This document shows positions 25,839 to 35,249 of a DNA stretch of 51,090 nucleotides, in pieces (within the stretch, counting starts at the first letter, position 1; each line of letters opens with the position of its first letter). The stretch is from Ignavibacteriales bacterium (GTDB lineage: Bacteria > Bacteroidota > Ignavibacteria > UBA10030 > UBA8401). The position numbers were made by a program, and so were the translations under genes. The DNA lies in contig JAPLFO010000111.1 in the NCBI GenBank assembly GCA_026390635.1, positions 1 through 51,090 on the forward strand, given 5' to 3'. Under the pieces are notes generated by a model, which worked only from the letters and a program-made list of their open reading frames with translations, searched no databases and was not told the origin of the DNA.

Positions 25839-26864
25839 ATGGCATTTTATTCGCCTTTTTCCGCGGACCTCGCGGTCGATCTGGGGACAGCAAACACTCT
25901 TATCCACATGAAGGGCAAGGGGATTGTCCTGAATGAGCCTTCGATCGTCGCGTTCGACCGCAACACAAAGAAAATTGTTGCCATCGGCAACGAGGCCCGC
26001 GAGATGCTCGGCCGGACTCATCGGGACATACGCACCATCCGGCCGATGAAGGACGGCGTGATCGCCGACTTCGAAATTGCCGAAGGGATGCTCCGGGAAT
26101 TTATCAAAAAGATTCACGTCAACTGGATTCCCAGCCGGCGCATTGTTGTTTGCGTGCCGAGCGGTGTTACAGAAGTGGAAAAGCGTGCCGTGCGCGATTC
26201 TTGCGAACATGCGGGCGCGAAAGAGGTGCATCTGATTGCAGAACCAATGGCGGCCGCGATCGGCATCGGGCTTGATGTTGACGCCCCCGTCGGCAATATG
26301 GTCGTGGATATCGGCGGCGGCACGACCGAAATCGCCGTCATCGCCCTGTCCGGCATTGTCAACGAGGAGTCCATCCGCATCGCCGGCGACGAAATGAATT
26401 CCGCCATCATTCAATTCTTCAAGAAGAATCACAACATTCTGATCGGCGAACGTACCGCCGAAGCGATCAAATGTGAAGTCGGCTCCGCCATGCCGTTCAA
26501 GGAAGAGATCACGATTCACGTCAAAGGCCGCGATCTTGTCAACGGCATTCCGAAAACGACCGAAGCGAGCTCCGAAGAAATCCGTGAGTCGCTCAACGAG
26601 TCTGTACAAGCGATCGTCAATGCGGTGAAGTTGACACTGGAGCGCACACCGCCAGAACTTTCGTCGGACATTCTCGATCGCGGAATCATGTTAAGCGGTG
26701 GGGGGGCATTGTTGAAGGGACTGGACGAGCGCCTGCGCCTCGAGACGAATCTTCCCGTCCACGTCGCCGAAGATCCGCTGACCGCTGTCGTACGCGGAAC
26801 CGGCAAGGTGTTGGAAAATCTAAACCAATATCTCAAAGTCGTCCTGAAGAGCAGACGGTACTAA
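25839..26864 (+). CDS. mreB: Rod-shape-determining actin-like protein MreB
   Basis: Bacterial actin of 341 residues that forms membrane-bound filaments guiding lateral cell-wall synthesis. The N-terminal phosphate-1 region reads AVDLGTANTLI, then RPMKDGVIADF, phosphate-2 VVDIGGGTTEIAVI and the adenosine motif IMLSGGGALLKG. The length is normal. GGAG lies 12 bases before the ATG. mreC follows by three bases. Placement after purN-purH matches a known arrangement in Bacteroidota and Chlorobi relatives. A rod or elongated cell shape is therefore likely. Confidence 0.97.
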   Translation: MAFYSPFSADLAVDLGTANTLIHMKGKGIVLNEPSIVAFDRNTKKIVAIGNEAREMLGRTHRDIRTIRPMKDGVIADFEIAEGMLREFIKKIHVNWIPSRRIVVCVPSGVTEVEKRAVRDSCEHAGAKEVHLIAEPMAAAIGIGLDVDAPVGNMVVDIGGGTTEIAVIALSGIVNEESIRIAGDEMNSAIIQFFKKNHNILIGERTAEAIKCEVGSAMPFKEEITIHVKGRDLVNGIPKTTEASSEEIRESLNESVQAIVNAVKLTLERTPPELSSDILDRGIMLSGGGALLKGLDERLRLETNLPVHVAEDPLTAVVRGTGKVLENLNQYLKVVLKSRRY

Positions 26865-26867
26865 ATC

Positions 26868-27692
26868 ATGCATCGGCTCTACAGGCTGTATCTTTCGTTC
26901 AAGGAATACGTCATCTTCTGGGGATTGGTGATCGTCTCACTGATCCTCCTGTCGATGAACGATAACCCACAGATACGCATGATCCGCTCGATCACGATCA
27001 GCAGCGTCGGCGCATTCCAAAGCGCTTTCTCCTTTCTTCCCAATTTCTTTTCTCTGCAGGCTGAAAACGACGGGCTTCGCCGGATCAATGTTGCTCTTGC
27101 GGACGAGGTCAACCAGCTGCGCGAGGCCCGCCTGGAAAATATCCGGCTGCGTTCCATGGTGGCGCTGAAGGAAAGCTGTACCACAAAATTGGTTCCAGGC
27201 AAGGTCGTCGGAAAAAATCTGACACTGCTCCGCAATACGGTGACACTGAGCGTCGGCACCGACGATGGTCTCTCGGTTGGAATGCCTGTGGTGACGGGTG
27301 AGGGGTTGGTTGGGAAGATCATCGCTGCCAGCGGCGGCTATTCGATCATACAGATCCTGTTGAACGTCGATTTCCGTGCGAGCGCCAAAGTACAGCGCAG
27401 CAGGGTTGATGGTATCCTGGCCTGGGACGGCAAAGTCGTTCTGTTAAAGAACGTTCCTAAATCGCTTGATGTGCGTCCCGGAGACGCGGTGATCACCTCG
27501 GAATATAGCAATGCATTTCCGGCAGGCATCAAAATCGGCGTCGTCGCATCGGTGCGCGAGCTGCCGAACAATCTCTTCACTCACATCGAAATCATGCCGT
27601 CCGTCGATTTCACCCGCATGGAAGAAACATTCGTCCTTTCCTACCTTCCCAGCCTGGAAAAGTTCAAACTCGAAGAGAAACACCAGAAATAA
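26868..27692 (+). CDS. mreC: Rod-shape-determining protein MreC
   Basis: Membrane-anchored protein of 274 residues linking MreB to periplasmic penicillin-binding proteins. One N-terminal hydrophobic segment (about 13-30), a coiled coil (about 60-95; AENDGLRRINVALADEVNQL), then the beta-barrel MreC domain (TLSVGTDDGLSVGMPVVTGE, GDAVITSEYSNAFPAGIKIG). It follows mreB by three bases. No mreD follows: rluD comes in from the opposite strand 6 bases after the stop, so the usual mreD-pbp2-rodA genes must lie elsewhere or be absent. Confidence 0.95.
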   Translation: MHRLYRLYLSFKEYVIFWGLVIVSLILLSMNDNPQIRMIRSITISSVGAFQSAFSFLPNFFSLQAENDGLRRINVALADEVNQLREARLENIRLRSMVALKESCTTKLVPGKVVGKNLTLLRNTVTLSVGTDDGLSVGMPVVTGEGLVGKIIAASGGYSIIQILLNVDFRASAKVQRSRVDGILAWDGKVVLLKNVPKSLDVRPGDAVITSEYSNAFPAGIKIGVVASVRELPNNLFTHIEIMPSVDFTRMEETFVLSYLPSLEKFKLEEKHQK

Positions 27693-27698
27693 CAATCC

Positions 27699-28658
27699 CT
27701 ACGCTTTTCTCAAGCGGTTCAGTACCGCCTGCATGTCCTCGGGAAGCTCCGAGTCAAAACGCATCAGCTCTTTTCTGACAGGATGGACAAAACCGAGCTT
27801 CTTGGCATGCAGAGCCTGACGGCCGATGAGCGACATCAGGTTGGCAACTTCTGCCTTCCGCTTACCGTCCGTCCCACCGGCAACGATCTTGTCGCCGCCG
27901 TAGGTCGAATCGCAAAAAATAGGATGGTGCAGCGAGGCGAGATGAACGCGGATCTGATGAGTTCTGCCGGTACGGAGATGCAGCTTGACAAGGGAAAGAT
28001 ATTCGAATTGCTCGATCACCTCATATTCCGTCACTGCGGATTTGCCGTCTGCGATGATCGCCATTTTCTTGCGGTCGGCCTTGCTCCGTCCGAGCGGTGC
28101 ATCGATAGTTCCACTCGGTTCCTTGAACCGGCCCCAGACGATCGCCCAGTATTCCCGTTCGGATGTTTTCTGCGCGAACTGGCGCGAAAGCTTTTCGTGT
28201 GTCGATTCATTTTTTGCCACCACGAGCAGGCCGGAGGTGTCTTTGTCCAACCGGTGCACAATACCCGGCCTCATCGGATGCGGCTGTGAAAGCGAATCAC
28301 AATAATAAAGCAGTGCATTTACCAACGTGCCTGAATAGTGCTTGTATGCCGGATGTGTCACCATACCCGCCGGCTTATTGACGACCAGCAATGACTCGTC
28401 GTCATAGACAATCTGCAGAGGAATTTCTTCGGGAAGCACATCGGGCGGGGGCGGTGAAGACAGCTGCACTTCAATCACATCATTCGGCATCACCGGATAA
28501 CTCACTTTGACACAAGCTCCGTTGACACGCACCTCACCGGAACGAATTGCCTGCTGCACTTTGTTACGGGTGGCATTTTCCACGTGACCGGTCAGATAGA
28601 GATCCAACCGCTCTCGCTGCTGACCTGCCGGAATATGTATGGTGAAGTGATGTTTCAT
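27699..28658 (-). CDS. rluD: Ribosomal large-subunit pseudouridine synthase, RluD type
   Basis: Enzyme of 319 residues that converts uridines in 23S rRNA to pseudouridine. An N-terminal S4 domain (about 5-65; RNKVQQAIRSGEVRVNG) precedes the catalytic domain. The active-site Asp is in GIVHRLDKDTSGLLVVAK, and the RTGRTHQIRVH motif is present. The ATG at 28658 is preferred by homology to the usual N-terminus, but a GTG at 28685 is possible; neither has a good Shine-Dalgarno. It is the last gene of the yggS-to-rluD unit, adjacent to lspA as in many bacteria. Confidence 0.92.
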   Translation of the reverse strand: MKHHFTIHIPAGQQRERLDLYLTGHVENATRNKVQQAIRSGEVRVNGACVKVSYPVMPNDVIEVQLSSPPPPDVLPEEIPLQIVYDDESLLVVNKPAGMVTHPAYKHYSGTLVNALLYYCDSLSQPHPMRPGIVHRLDKDTSGLLVVAKNESTHEKLSRQFAQKTSEREYWAIVWGRFKEPSGTIDAPLGRSKADRKKMAIIADGKSAVTEYEVIEQFEYLSLVKLHLRTGRTHQIRVHLASLHHPIFCDSTYGGDKIVAGGTDGKRKAEVANLMSLIGRQALHAKKLGFVHPVRKELMRFDSELPEDMQAVLNRLRKA

Positions 28659-28718
28659 CAGGGCTTTTGCGGAAGGCCTTTTCACGAGCTGACGGCCTGC
28701 AGAAAATGCCGCTCTTGT

Positions 28719-29306
28719 TCAGGGGGCTACCGGTGGCAAGACGTCGGACTCGGGTCCCCCCGCCTTTCTCTGCGGACCGAAAGAACGGTAGAAGAAAAGA
28801 AGCAGCAGTACGCCGATCGTGACCGACGCATCGGCAACGTTGAATACAAAAAACCGGGTCATCTGAAAACCGAATATCTTGATGTGGACAAAATCCACAT
28901 CGATGAAATCGACGACCTTTCCGTATAAAAGCGGGGCTTCATGATACAAGACACCGTAGAAAACGCGGTCAATCAGATTTCCAATTGCGCCGCCCAGAAT
29001 TAGGGCGAGCGCAAGGCGAAATCCCAACCGCTCCGTGCGCATGGTATAGAGAAAAAAGAAAATACCGAAGGCAGCGACAATCGAGAAGATCGAGAGTACG
29101 GCTTTCAGCCCCAAATCGATGCCCATGGCCATGCCCGCATTTTCAATATAGGTCAGGCGGACAAAGTCCCCGATGACGTTAATCGACGTCCCGAGCGGCA
29201 GGCCCTTGACATCGATCGAAAGCCATGGGATGGAAAAGCCCTTGATAAACAACTTCGAGAGCTGATCACTCAGCACAACAAGTGCCGTGGCGTAAAGAAC
29301 TCTCAT
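28719..29306 (-). CDS. lspA: Lipoprotein signal peptidase
   Basis: Inner-membrane aspartic peptidase (signal peptidase II) of 195 residues that removes the signal peptide of prolipoproteins. Four hydrophobic segments are seen. Catalytic Asp motifs are GGAIGNLIDRV and VFNVADASVTIG, with the conserved YIENAGMAMG region. The ATG at 29306 overlaps the DksA-like gene by 4 bases. An insert of about 15 residues between the two Asp motifs (YHEAPLLYGKVVDFIDVDFVHIK) is common outside Proteobacteria. It would serve lipoproteins such as the one at 14.1-15.5 kb. Confidence 0.94.
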   Translation of the reverse strand: MRVLYATALVVLSDQLSKLFIKGFSIPWLSIDVKGLPLGTSINVIGDFVRLTYIENAGMAMGIDLGLKAVLSIFSIVAAFGIFFFLYTMRTERLGFRLALALILGGAIGNLIDRVFYGVLYHEAPLLYGKVVDFIDVDFVHIKIFGFQMTRFFVFNVADASVTIGVLLLLFFYRSFGPQRKAGGPESDVLPPVAP

Positions 29307-29824
29307 CGACCCTTCTTCAATTTGCAGCGAACACAGAGCTGGGCATGCGGCACGGCTTCCAGTCGTTCTTTTTCGATCAACTTTCCGCAATCCGTGCAGA
29401 AGCCGTATGTTCCTTTCTCAATGCGCTTCAGCGCGTCTTCAAGATAGTTCAGGAACTTGCCTTCGCGGGAAGCAAAGAGGAATGTCTTCTCGCGCTCCAT
29501 TGCATCCGTGCCTTGTTCCATATGCATCGAGTATGTGGAGTTCTCCGTCGCATATTCGCCGGTCGTCACATCCATCATGCTCTCTTTGAGGAGCTGAAGC
29601 TCGTCGAGTATCTCTTTTCGTTTTTCGAGAATGATGTTCTTAAACGTCTCAACATCCTTCACGTTGTATCCCTTTGGTTTCGGCGCCGGTTTTGCTGCCG
29701 CCGCAGCTTTCGGCTTGACAGCAGCTTTCTTCACTGCCGCTTTCGGCGCGGCCTTCTTCACCGGTTTTTTGGCTGCCTTTTTGACTGCGGCCTTCTTTTT
29801 CGGTGCCGCTGCTTTCTTTGCCAT
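29303..29824 (-). CDS. DksA/TraR-type zinc-finger protein with histone H1-like tail
   Basis: Protein of 173 residues. The first ~50 residues are almost only Lys, Ala, Pro and Val (AKKAAAPKKKAAVKKAAKKP...), like histone H1-type tails, and should bind nucleic acid non-specifically. The rest resembles DksA/TraR: a coiled coil (about 55-130), then a C4 zinc finger (CTDCGKLI...CVRC). Family members bind the RNA polymerase secondary channel and modulate transcription. I chose the ATG at 29824 because GGAG lies 7 bases upstream. The gene overlaps lspA by 4 bases. The typical DksA coiled-coil tip DxxDxA is not evident, so a direct stringent-response role is uncertain. Confidence 0.85.
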   Translation of the reverse strand: MAKKAAAPKKKAAVKKAAKKPVKKAAPKAAVKKAAVKPKAAAAAKPAPKPKGYNVKDVETFKNIILEKRKEILDELQLLKESMMDVTTGEYATENSTYSMHMEQGTDAMEREKTFLFASREGKFLNYLEDALKRIEKGTYGFCTDCGKLIEKERLEAVPHAQLCVRCKLKKGR

Positions 29825-29902
29825 AACATTGCTCCCTGGTATTGATGGAAAATACTGAACTCTTGTCTCCGCAGACGTCAACGACGGTCCCCTGCGGCGC
29901 TG

Positions 29903-32900
29903 CTATACACGGCCGATGCTGATTTCGCACGGCTCGCCGTTGATCGTGTCCTTCACTGTATTTTCTGTTGCTGCCAGTCCGCTCACTAGAACATCGGCAA
30001 GCGTCTCACTCATGACGTAGTCGCGCATTTGTTCCAGAGCAGCCGCGATGACGTCGCTGCCCGTGTAAGAAATGCGAATGCGGTCGATCACCTCAAAACC
30101 CGCATCTTTCCTCATGTTCTGAATGCGATTGACAAATTCCCGTGCAAAGCCCTCGGTGATAAGCGCCGGCGTCATTTCGGTGTCGAGCGCCACGGTAACG
30201 GTACCGTCAGTCTCCACCAGCCAACCGTGAAGGTCCTCGTGCTGCACCTCGATGTCTTCGACCGCCACGCTATACGGGGTACCATTCAGCTCAAAGATAG
30301 CCGTCCCGCCCCGTTGGAGCGCCGTTATCTCGGCGCTTGTCATTTCCCGCACACGCGCGGCAACGACTTGCACATTCTTTCCGTGCTTTTGTCCCAACGA
30401 CCGGAAATTCGGCTTCGCCTTCTTCCGGACAATATCGGACTCATCGTGCACAAACTCGATCGCTTTCACGTTGATCTCATCCATGATCACGTCCTGCATC
30501 GTCACGATGGATTGCTTCTGCTCCTCACTGGAGATGGGAACGATGATCTTCAGCAGGGGCTGACGCACCTTAAGGTTTGATTTCATGCGCATGGCACGCG
30601 CGATGCTCACAATCCTCATGGCGCGATCCATCCGCTCTTCGAGTTCGGTATCGATCACGGCCTCTTCCACGTCGGGAAGGGAAGCAAGATGCACCGACAC
30701 GGCGGCTTCCGTTCCGGTGGCGGCGTTCAGATTGCGATACAGTTCGTCCGCAAGGAACGGAGCGATCGGCGCCATCAGCTTTGACAGAGTCATCAGACAT
30801 TCATAGAGCGTCTGGTACGCAGCCGTCTTGTCCTTCCCTTTTTCACTCTTCCAGAAACGGCGCCGATTCCGCCGCACATACCAATTGGAGAGATGATCCA
30901 GCGTAAAGTCGCTCACTGCGCGTGCCGCTTTGGTGATATCGTACGCATTCATGTGTTGTTTGTACGTGCGGAGGAGCGTATTCAACGCCGACAGAATCCA
31001 ACGATCAATTTCGGCCCGTTCGTTGACGGGAATACGGCCTTCTTCGTAGGCAAACCCGTCGATATTTGCATAGAGCGAGAAGAATGAGAATGTGTTCACC
31101 AGTGTGCTGAAGAACTTGCGCTGCACTTCGCCGATACCGGTATCGTCAAACAATGTCGGCCGCCACACGGGGCTGTTCGACACGAGAAACCAGCGCGTGG
31201 CGTCAGCTCCGTATTTTTCAATCAGCATGAAAGGATCAACGGTGTTTTTCTTCGTCTTGGACATCTTCTGTCCCTGCTTGTCGAGAATGAGCTCGTTCAC
31301 TAGCACATTCTTGAATGCCGGTTTGTCGAAGAGAAATGTTCCGATCGAATGCAGCGTGTAGAACCAGCCGCGCGTCTGATCGATGCCTTCGGAAATGAAG
31401 TCTGCCGGATACGACCGGTCGAACCGCTCCTTGTTCTCGAACGGATAGTGCCATTGCGCGAAGGGCATTGCTCCCGAATCGAACCAAACATCGATCAATT
31501 CCGGAGTCCGCTTCATTGTGCCGCCGCAGGAACAAGTGAAGGTCACCTTGTCCACACTCGGCTTATGCAGATCGAGCGGCTCGGGGAAATTCGTGCCATC
31601 TTTCAACTCGGCAACACTGCCGACGCATTTCTGCTTCCCGCACTCTTGACACAACCAGATCGGAAGCGGCGTACCCCAGTACCGGTCGCGCGACAGCGCC
31701 CAGTCTTTGTTCTCTTCAAGCCAATTGCCAAACCGTCCGGAACCCACTTCCGGCGGGACCCAATTGATGGTCTTATTCAACTCGATCATCCTCGCCGCGT
31801 ACTTTGTAGTGCTGATATACCACGATTCGCGCGCATAGTAGAGCAGCGGGGATGAGCAACGCCAACAATGGGGATAACTATGTTGATACGCTTCTTTCCG
31901 ATAGAGGATATTGCGGTGTTTCAAATCCTGAATAATATCGACGTCCGCATCTTTCACAAACTTGCCCTTGAATGCAGTGACACTCCCGTCGAATTCGCCC
32001 GATTTGTTCACAGGATGGATTGTCGGCAGATTGTATTTCCGTCCGACCTGGTAATCATCTTCGCCATAGGCCGGCGCCATGTGCACAATGCCGGAACCGT
32101 CTGCCGTCGTGACGAAATCCGCTTCGACGACGTACCATCCCTTTTCCTTTGTCTCGTGGTACGAGTACATCCGCTCGTACTCCTTGCCCGCAAGATCTTT
32201 TCCCTTCATCTCCCCGACAATGGTGTACTGTTCTTTCAAAACGGACAGTCGCGCCTTCGCAAGAATCAACTTCTCGCCTGTCGGCAAGATGTGCTCTCCC
32301 TCACCCACCATCAGCGCAACCGTTACATAATCCACATCCGGATTGACAGCAAGGGCAACATTCGAAATTAATGTCCATGGAGTTGTTGTCCAGACGAGAA
32401 ACGAGGTGTGCGTCTCTCCCTTGACTTTCAGCTTGATATAGACGCTTGGATCTTTGACATCTTTATAGCCGAGTGCGACTTCATGGGACGACAGCGGCGT
32501 CTCGCAGCGCGGACAATAGGGCTGGATCTTGTATCCCTTGTAGATCATCCCAGCATCGAAATACTTCTTCAGCGCCCACCATATCGATTCCATATACTCG
32601 GGATGGAACGTGACATAGGGATCGGAAAGATCGACCCAGTATCCCATCTCACGTGTCAACAATTCCCAGTCGGCCTTGTATTTCCAGACGGACTTCTTGC
32701 ATTCCTCGTTGAACTTCTCGACGCCGTAGCTCAGAATCTCGTCCTTGTGCTTCATTCCCAAAGACTTCTCAACCTCGATTTCCACCGGAAGTCCGTGCGT
32801 ATCCCAGCCCGCCTTGCGATGCACTTGATAACCGGACATCGTCTTGTACCGGCAGATTGCATCCTTGAGCGTCCGCGCCATGACATGATGAATACCGGGC

Positions 32901-33058
32901 CGGCCGTTAGCGGTTGGCGGACCTTCATAGAATGAAAACTCCGGACATCCTTCGCGTGAAGTAATGCTCGCTTCAAAAATCTTATTCTCTTCCCAAAACT
33001 TCAGGATCTCGTTTTCGATTTCCGAGTAATTAATCTTGTCTGTCAGTTCTCTGAACAT
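29903..33058 (-). CDS. ileS: Isoleucyl-tRNA synthetase, long eukaryote-like type
   Basis: Class I aminoacyl-tRNA synthetase of 1051 residues. The HIGH motif reads GIHH (55-58, after PPTANGRP) and the KMSKS motif reads KMSKT (QGQKMSKTKKN). The editing domain has a TTTPWTL segment (about 225-235). C-terminal anticodon-binding and extra domains follow. The overall pattern (WDTHGLPVEIEVEKSLG, CWRCSSPLLYYARESWYI) is that of the IleS2/eukaryote-like group, whose members are typically insensitive to mupirocin. I prefer the ATG at 33058 (MFRELTDKIN); a GTG at 33073 is an alternative. It lies between punA and the DksA-like gene. Confidence 0.95.
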   Translation of the reverse strand: MFRELTDKINYSEIENEILKFWEENKIFEASITSREGCPEFSFYEGPPTANGRPGIHHVMARTLKDAICRYKTMSGYQVHRKAGWDTHGLPVEIEVEKSLGMKHKDEILSYGVEKFNEECKKSVWKYKADWELLTREMGYWVDLSDPYVTFHPEYMESIWWALKKYFDAGMIYKGYKIQPYCPRCETPLSSHEVALGYKDVKDPSVYIKLKVKGETHTSFLVWTTTPWTLISNVALAVNPDVDYVTVALMVGEGEHILPTGEKLILAKARLSVLKEQYTIVGEMKGKDLAGKEYERMYSYHETKEKGWYVVEADFVTTADGSGIVHMAPAYGEDDYQVGRKYNLPTIHPVNKSGEFDGSVTAFKGKFVKDADVDIIQDLKHRNILYRKEAYQHSYPHCWRCSSPLLYYARESWYISTTKYAARMIELNKTINWVPPEVGSGRFGNWLEENKDWALSRDRYWGTPLPIWLCQECGKQKCVGSVAELKDGTNFPEPLDLHKPSVDKVTFTCSCGGTMKRTPELIDVWFDSGAMPFAQWHYPFENKERFDRSYPADFISEGIDQTRGWFYTLHSIGTFLFDKPAFKNVLVNELILDKQGQKMSKTKKNTVDPFMLIEKYGADATRWFLVSNSPVWRPTLFDDTGIGEVQRKFFSTLVNTFSFFSLYANIDGFAYEEGRIPVNERAEIDRWILSALNTLLRTYKQHMNAYDITKAARAVSDFTLDHLSNWYVRRNRRRFWKSEKGKDKTAAYQTLYECLMTLSKLMAPIAPFLADELYRNLNAATGTEAAVSVHLASLPDVEEAVIDTELEERMDRAMRIVSIARAMRMKSNLKVRQPLLKIIVPISSEEQKQSIVTMQDVIMDEINVKAIEFVHDESDIVRKKAKPNFRSLGQKHGKNVQVVAARVREMTSAEITALQRGGTAIFELNGTPYSVAVEDIEVQHEDLHGWLVETDGTVTVALDTEMTPALITEGFAREFVNRIQNMRKDAGFEVIDRIRISYTGSDVIAAALEQMRDYVMSETLADVLVSGLAATENTVKDTINGEPCEISIGRV

Positions 33059-33106
33059 GGTACGCTGGTGCACTTCTCGATTATTGGTGATTGAGCAATT
33101 CTTCTC

Positions 33107-33928
33107 CTACAGGCGCCGGATCGTTTCCTTCATAATCGCTGTCAGCTTTGGCTCGGCGGTCGTTGCAGCTTCGATAACATCCACATGACTGAATGGCTGG
33201 AGCGTCTCTGGGACACATTCATCGGTGATGATCGAAATACCGAGGACGTCGATGGACATGTGAACGGCAACGATACACTCTGGAACGGTCGACATGCCGA
33301 CTGCATCTGCTCCGATACTGCGCAGGAATTTGTATTCCGCACGCGTTTCCAGATTCGGGCCGGTCACAGCGACGAAAACGCCCTTCTGCACACTTATGTT
33401 CAGCTCTGCTGAAACCTGTTCCGCAATGGCAATGAGTTTCCGCGAATAGGGTTCGGACATGTCGGGAAAGCGTGGTCCGAGCAAATCGTCATTCGGTCCG
33501 ATGAGCGGATTGTCGCCCAGGAGGTTGATATGATCAGATATCAGCATCACGTCACCGCGAGAGAAAGCAGGATTCATCCCGCCCGCGGCATTGGAAATCA
33601 GCAGCGTCCTTATCCCGAGCAGCTTCATCACTCGGACTGGAAATGTGATTTGCTGCATCGTGTATCCTTCGTAGTAGTGAAAGCGTCCCTGCATCACCAC
33701 TACTTTTTTGCTGCCCAACGTCCCGAAAATTAACTTGCCCTGATGTGATTCAACGGTGGAAAGAGGAAAATGGGGAATCTCTTGATAGTCGATCACCGTT
33801 TCAATGCCGATTTCCGTCACCAACCCGCCGAGTCCGGTACCGAGAATGATCCCGATTGCAGGCTCCGTCGTCGTCCTGGTTCGAAGAAAATTGATCGCTT
33901 CGTCCATCTGTTGTCTCATAAGAGACAT
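33107..33928 (-). CDS. punA: Purine-nucleoside phosphorylase (trimeric type)
   Basis: Enzyme of 273 residues that splits purine nucleosides with phosphate, for salvage. Typical motifs of the trimeric class are ILGTGLGGL (phosphate), [59 protein letters not shown] (base-site Glu in [11 protein letters not shown] and Met/Asn region). The ATG at 33928 has AAGG 8 bases upstream. It lies between divIVA and ileS in the same orientation. Confidence 0.95.
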   Translation of the reverse strand: MSLMRQQMDEAINFLRTRTTTEPAIGIILGTGLGGLVTEIGIETVIDYQEIPHFPLSTVESHQGKLIFGTLGSKKVVVMQGRFHYYEGYTMQQITFPVRVMKLLGIRTLLISNAAGGMNPAFSRGDVMLISDHINLLGDNPLIGPNDDLLGPRFPDMSEPYSRKLIAIAEQVSAELNISVQKGVFVAVTGPNLETRAEYKFLRSIGADAVGMSTVPECIVAVHMSIDVLGISIITDECVPETLQPFSHVDVIEAATTAEPKLTAIMKETIRRL

Positions 33929-33937
33929 GCATACACC

Positions 33938-34465
33938 TTAGAGCTTATTGACAATTTCGTCGATTGCGATACTTTCTTTTCCGGTTCCCTTGGAAAGATC
34001 GCGGTGAATTTCATCGTCGTCCAATTCCAGCGCTTTGAGCAATTCAATTTCCGAATTGAGAAGCACCTTCAGCCTGCTGACGAGCGATTCCTTTTTTGAT
34101 TTCAATGTCGCCACTTCGTCCTTGGCGCGCATGACGTCGTTCCGCGCCCGTTCGAGGAGTTGGTTGGCCTTGAGTTCCGCTTCCTGAAGCACTAATTGTG
34201 CTTCGCGTCTTGAATTCTCCGCCGCCTTTTCGCTTGATTCCTGCGCCTGCATCAGCGTCTGCTGCAGCGTCTTCTCCATCTGCTGAAAATCCCGCAACCG
34301 CGCTTCCACCTGCAGCAACTGATCCTTGACGTCATTATTCTCATGGATCAATTCTGCAAATTCATTCGACATCATCTGCATGAACGAATCGACTTCCACG
34401 GGATCGTAGCCGCGAAGAACTTTCTTGAATTCCTGTTTCTTGATATCGAGCGGTGTGATCTTCAT
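33938..34465 (-). CDS. DivIVA-domain cell-division/polarity protein
   Basis: Coiled-coil protein of 175 residues. The N-terminal DivIVA membrane-binding domain is clear (ITPLDIKKQEFKKVLRGYDP, VEVDSFMQMM), followed by a long coiled coil (about 35-150) rich in Gln/Glu/Arg. In the family it senses negative membrane curvature at poles or division sites. The ATG overlaps the yggS stop by 4 bases, an order (yggS-divIVA...ileS, lspA) also familiar from Gram-positive division clusters. Confidence 0.9.
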   Translation of the reverse strand: MKITPLDIKKQEFKKVLRGYDPVEVDSFMQMMSNEFAELIHENNDVKDQLLQVEARLRDFQQMEKTLQQTLMQAQESSEKAAENSRREAQLVLQEAELKANQLLERARNDVMRAKDEVATLKSKKESLVSRLKVLLNSEIELLKALELDDDEIHRDLSKGTGKESIAIDEIVNKL

Positions 34466-35166
34466 AGCGACGCTCCCGGTTTCTTCCGTGTACCAAAGAT
34501 CGCTGTGCCGATACGAACCATCGTTGCGCCTTCCTGGATGGCGACTTCAAAATCGTGCGTCATCCCCATGGAGAGGTGGCGCAGCGGCGCAGGTATCGAG
34601 GGCAGCGTGTTCGCCTCATCAAATATCGTCTTCAACATTTTGAATGCCGGACGGCTCGCCTCGGGATCCGGTTCAAACGGCCCGATGGTCATCACACCTT
34701 CCAGCCGGATGTTCCGAAAAACAGCAACGCCGGCAAGCAGCCCAAGAGCCTTCTCCGGCTTGACACCGAACTTCGACGACTCATCCGACGTGTTCACTTC
34801 AACCAATACGCCGACCGTTCTGCCGACTTTCTCCGCACGCTTCTGAATCTCTGAGGCAAGACCGAGTGAATCGACCGAATGGATTAAGTGAATCCATTCT
34901 GCCAGATACTTCACTTTGTTCGATTGCAGGTGGCCGATATAATGCCACCGTATTTCGGGATTTGAAACGTGTTCCCTCTTTCCCAACAACTCCTGAACGT
35001 AATTCTCGCCGATATCATGTACTCCCGCTGCGATCGCTTCTTTCACCAGTTCGGGACCGAACGTCTTCGTCACGGCGATGAGAGTGACCGCATCGGCGGA
35101 CCTTCCGGCAGCCGTGCAGGCTTCCTGTATCCGCGTCCTGATATGTCGGATATTCTCGGCTACCAT
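34462..35166 (-). CDS. yggS: YggS-family pyridoxal-phosphate homeostasis protein
   Basis: PLP-binding barrel protein of 234 residues that buffers free PLP; no enzymatic reaction is proven. PLP-binding Lys34 (LIAVTKTFG), then GENYVQELLGK, WHYIGHLQSNK, IHSVDSLGLA, VNTSDESSKFG, LSMGMTHDFEVAIQEGATMVRIGTAIFG. The ATG at 35166 follows a good promoter by 16 bases. It is the first gene of the unit running down to rluD. Confidence 0.95.
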   Translation of the reverse strand: MVAENIRHIRTRIQEACTAAGRSADAVTLIAVTKTFGPELVKEAIAAGVHDIGENYVQELLGKREHVSNPEIRWHYIGHLQSNKVKYLAEWIHLIHSVDSLGLASEIQKRAEKVGRTVGVLVEVNTSDESSKFGVKPEKALGLLAGVAVFRNIRLEGVMTIGPFEPDPEASRPAFKMLKTIFDEANTLPSIPAPLRHLSMGMTHDFEVAIQEGATMVRIGTAIFGTRKKPGASL

Positions 35167-35182
35167 CGCGTATAGGATTGCA

Positions 35183-35211
35183 AATATAGCGAACTACACT
35201 CTGAAAAACAA
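35183..35211 (-). promoter_or_regulatory. Sigma70-type promoter for the yggS-divIVA-punA-ileS-dksA-lspA-rluD unit
   Basis: Minus-strand TTGTTT (35211-35206), 17 bases, TATATT (35188-35183) in the context TTCGCTATATT. The transcript would start near 35176, about ten bases before the yggS ATG. Confidence 0.65.
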
Positions 35212-35249
35212 GGAAGAGAAAATGGCGTTTTCAGTTCGGGAAAAGCATT

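Noticed and set aside
29631-29858. Alanine/phenylalanine-rich frame antisense to the DksA-like tail, looking like a membrane protein
   Set aside because: It is the complement of the Lys/Ala-rich codons (AAG/GCC), which always gives Phe/Ala-rich hydrophobic text.
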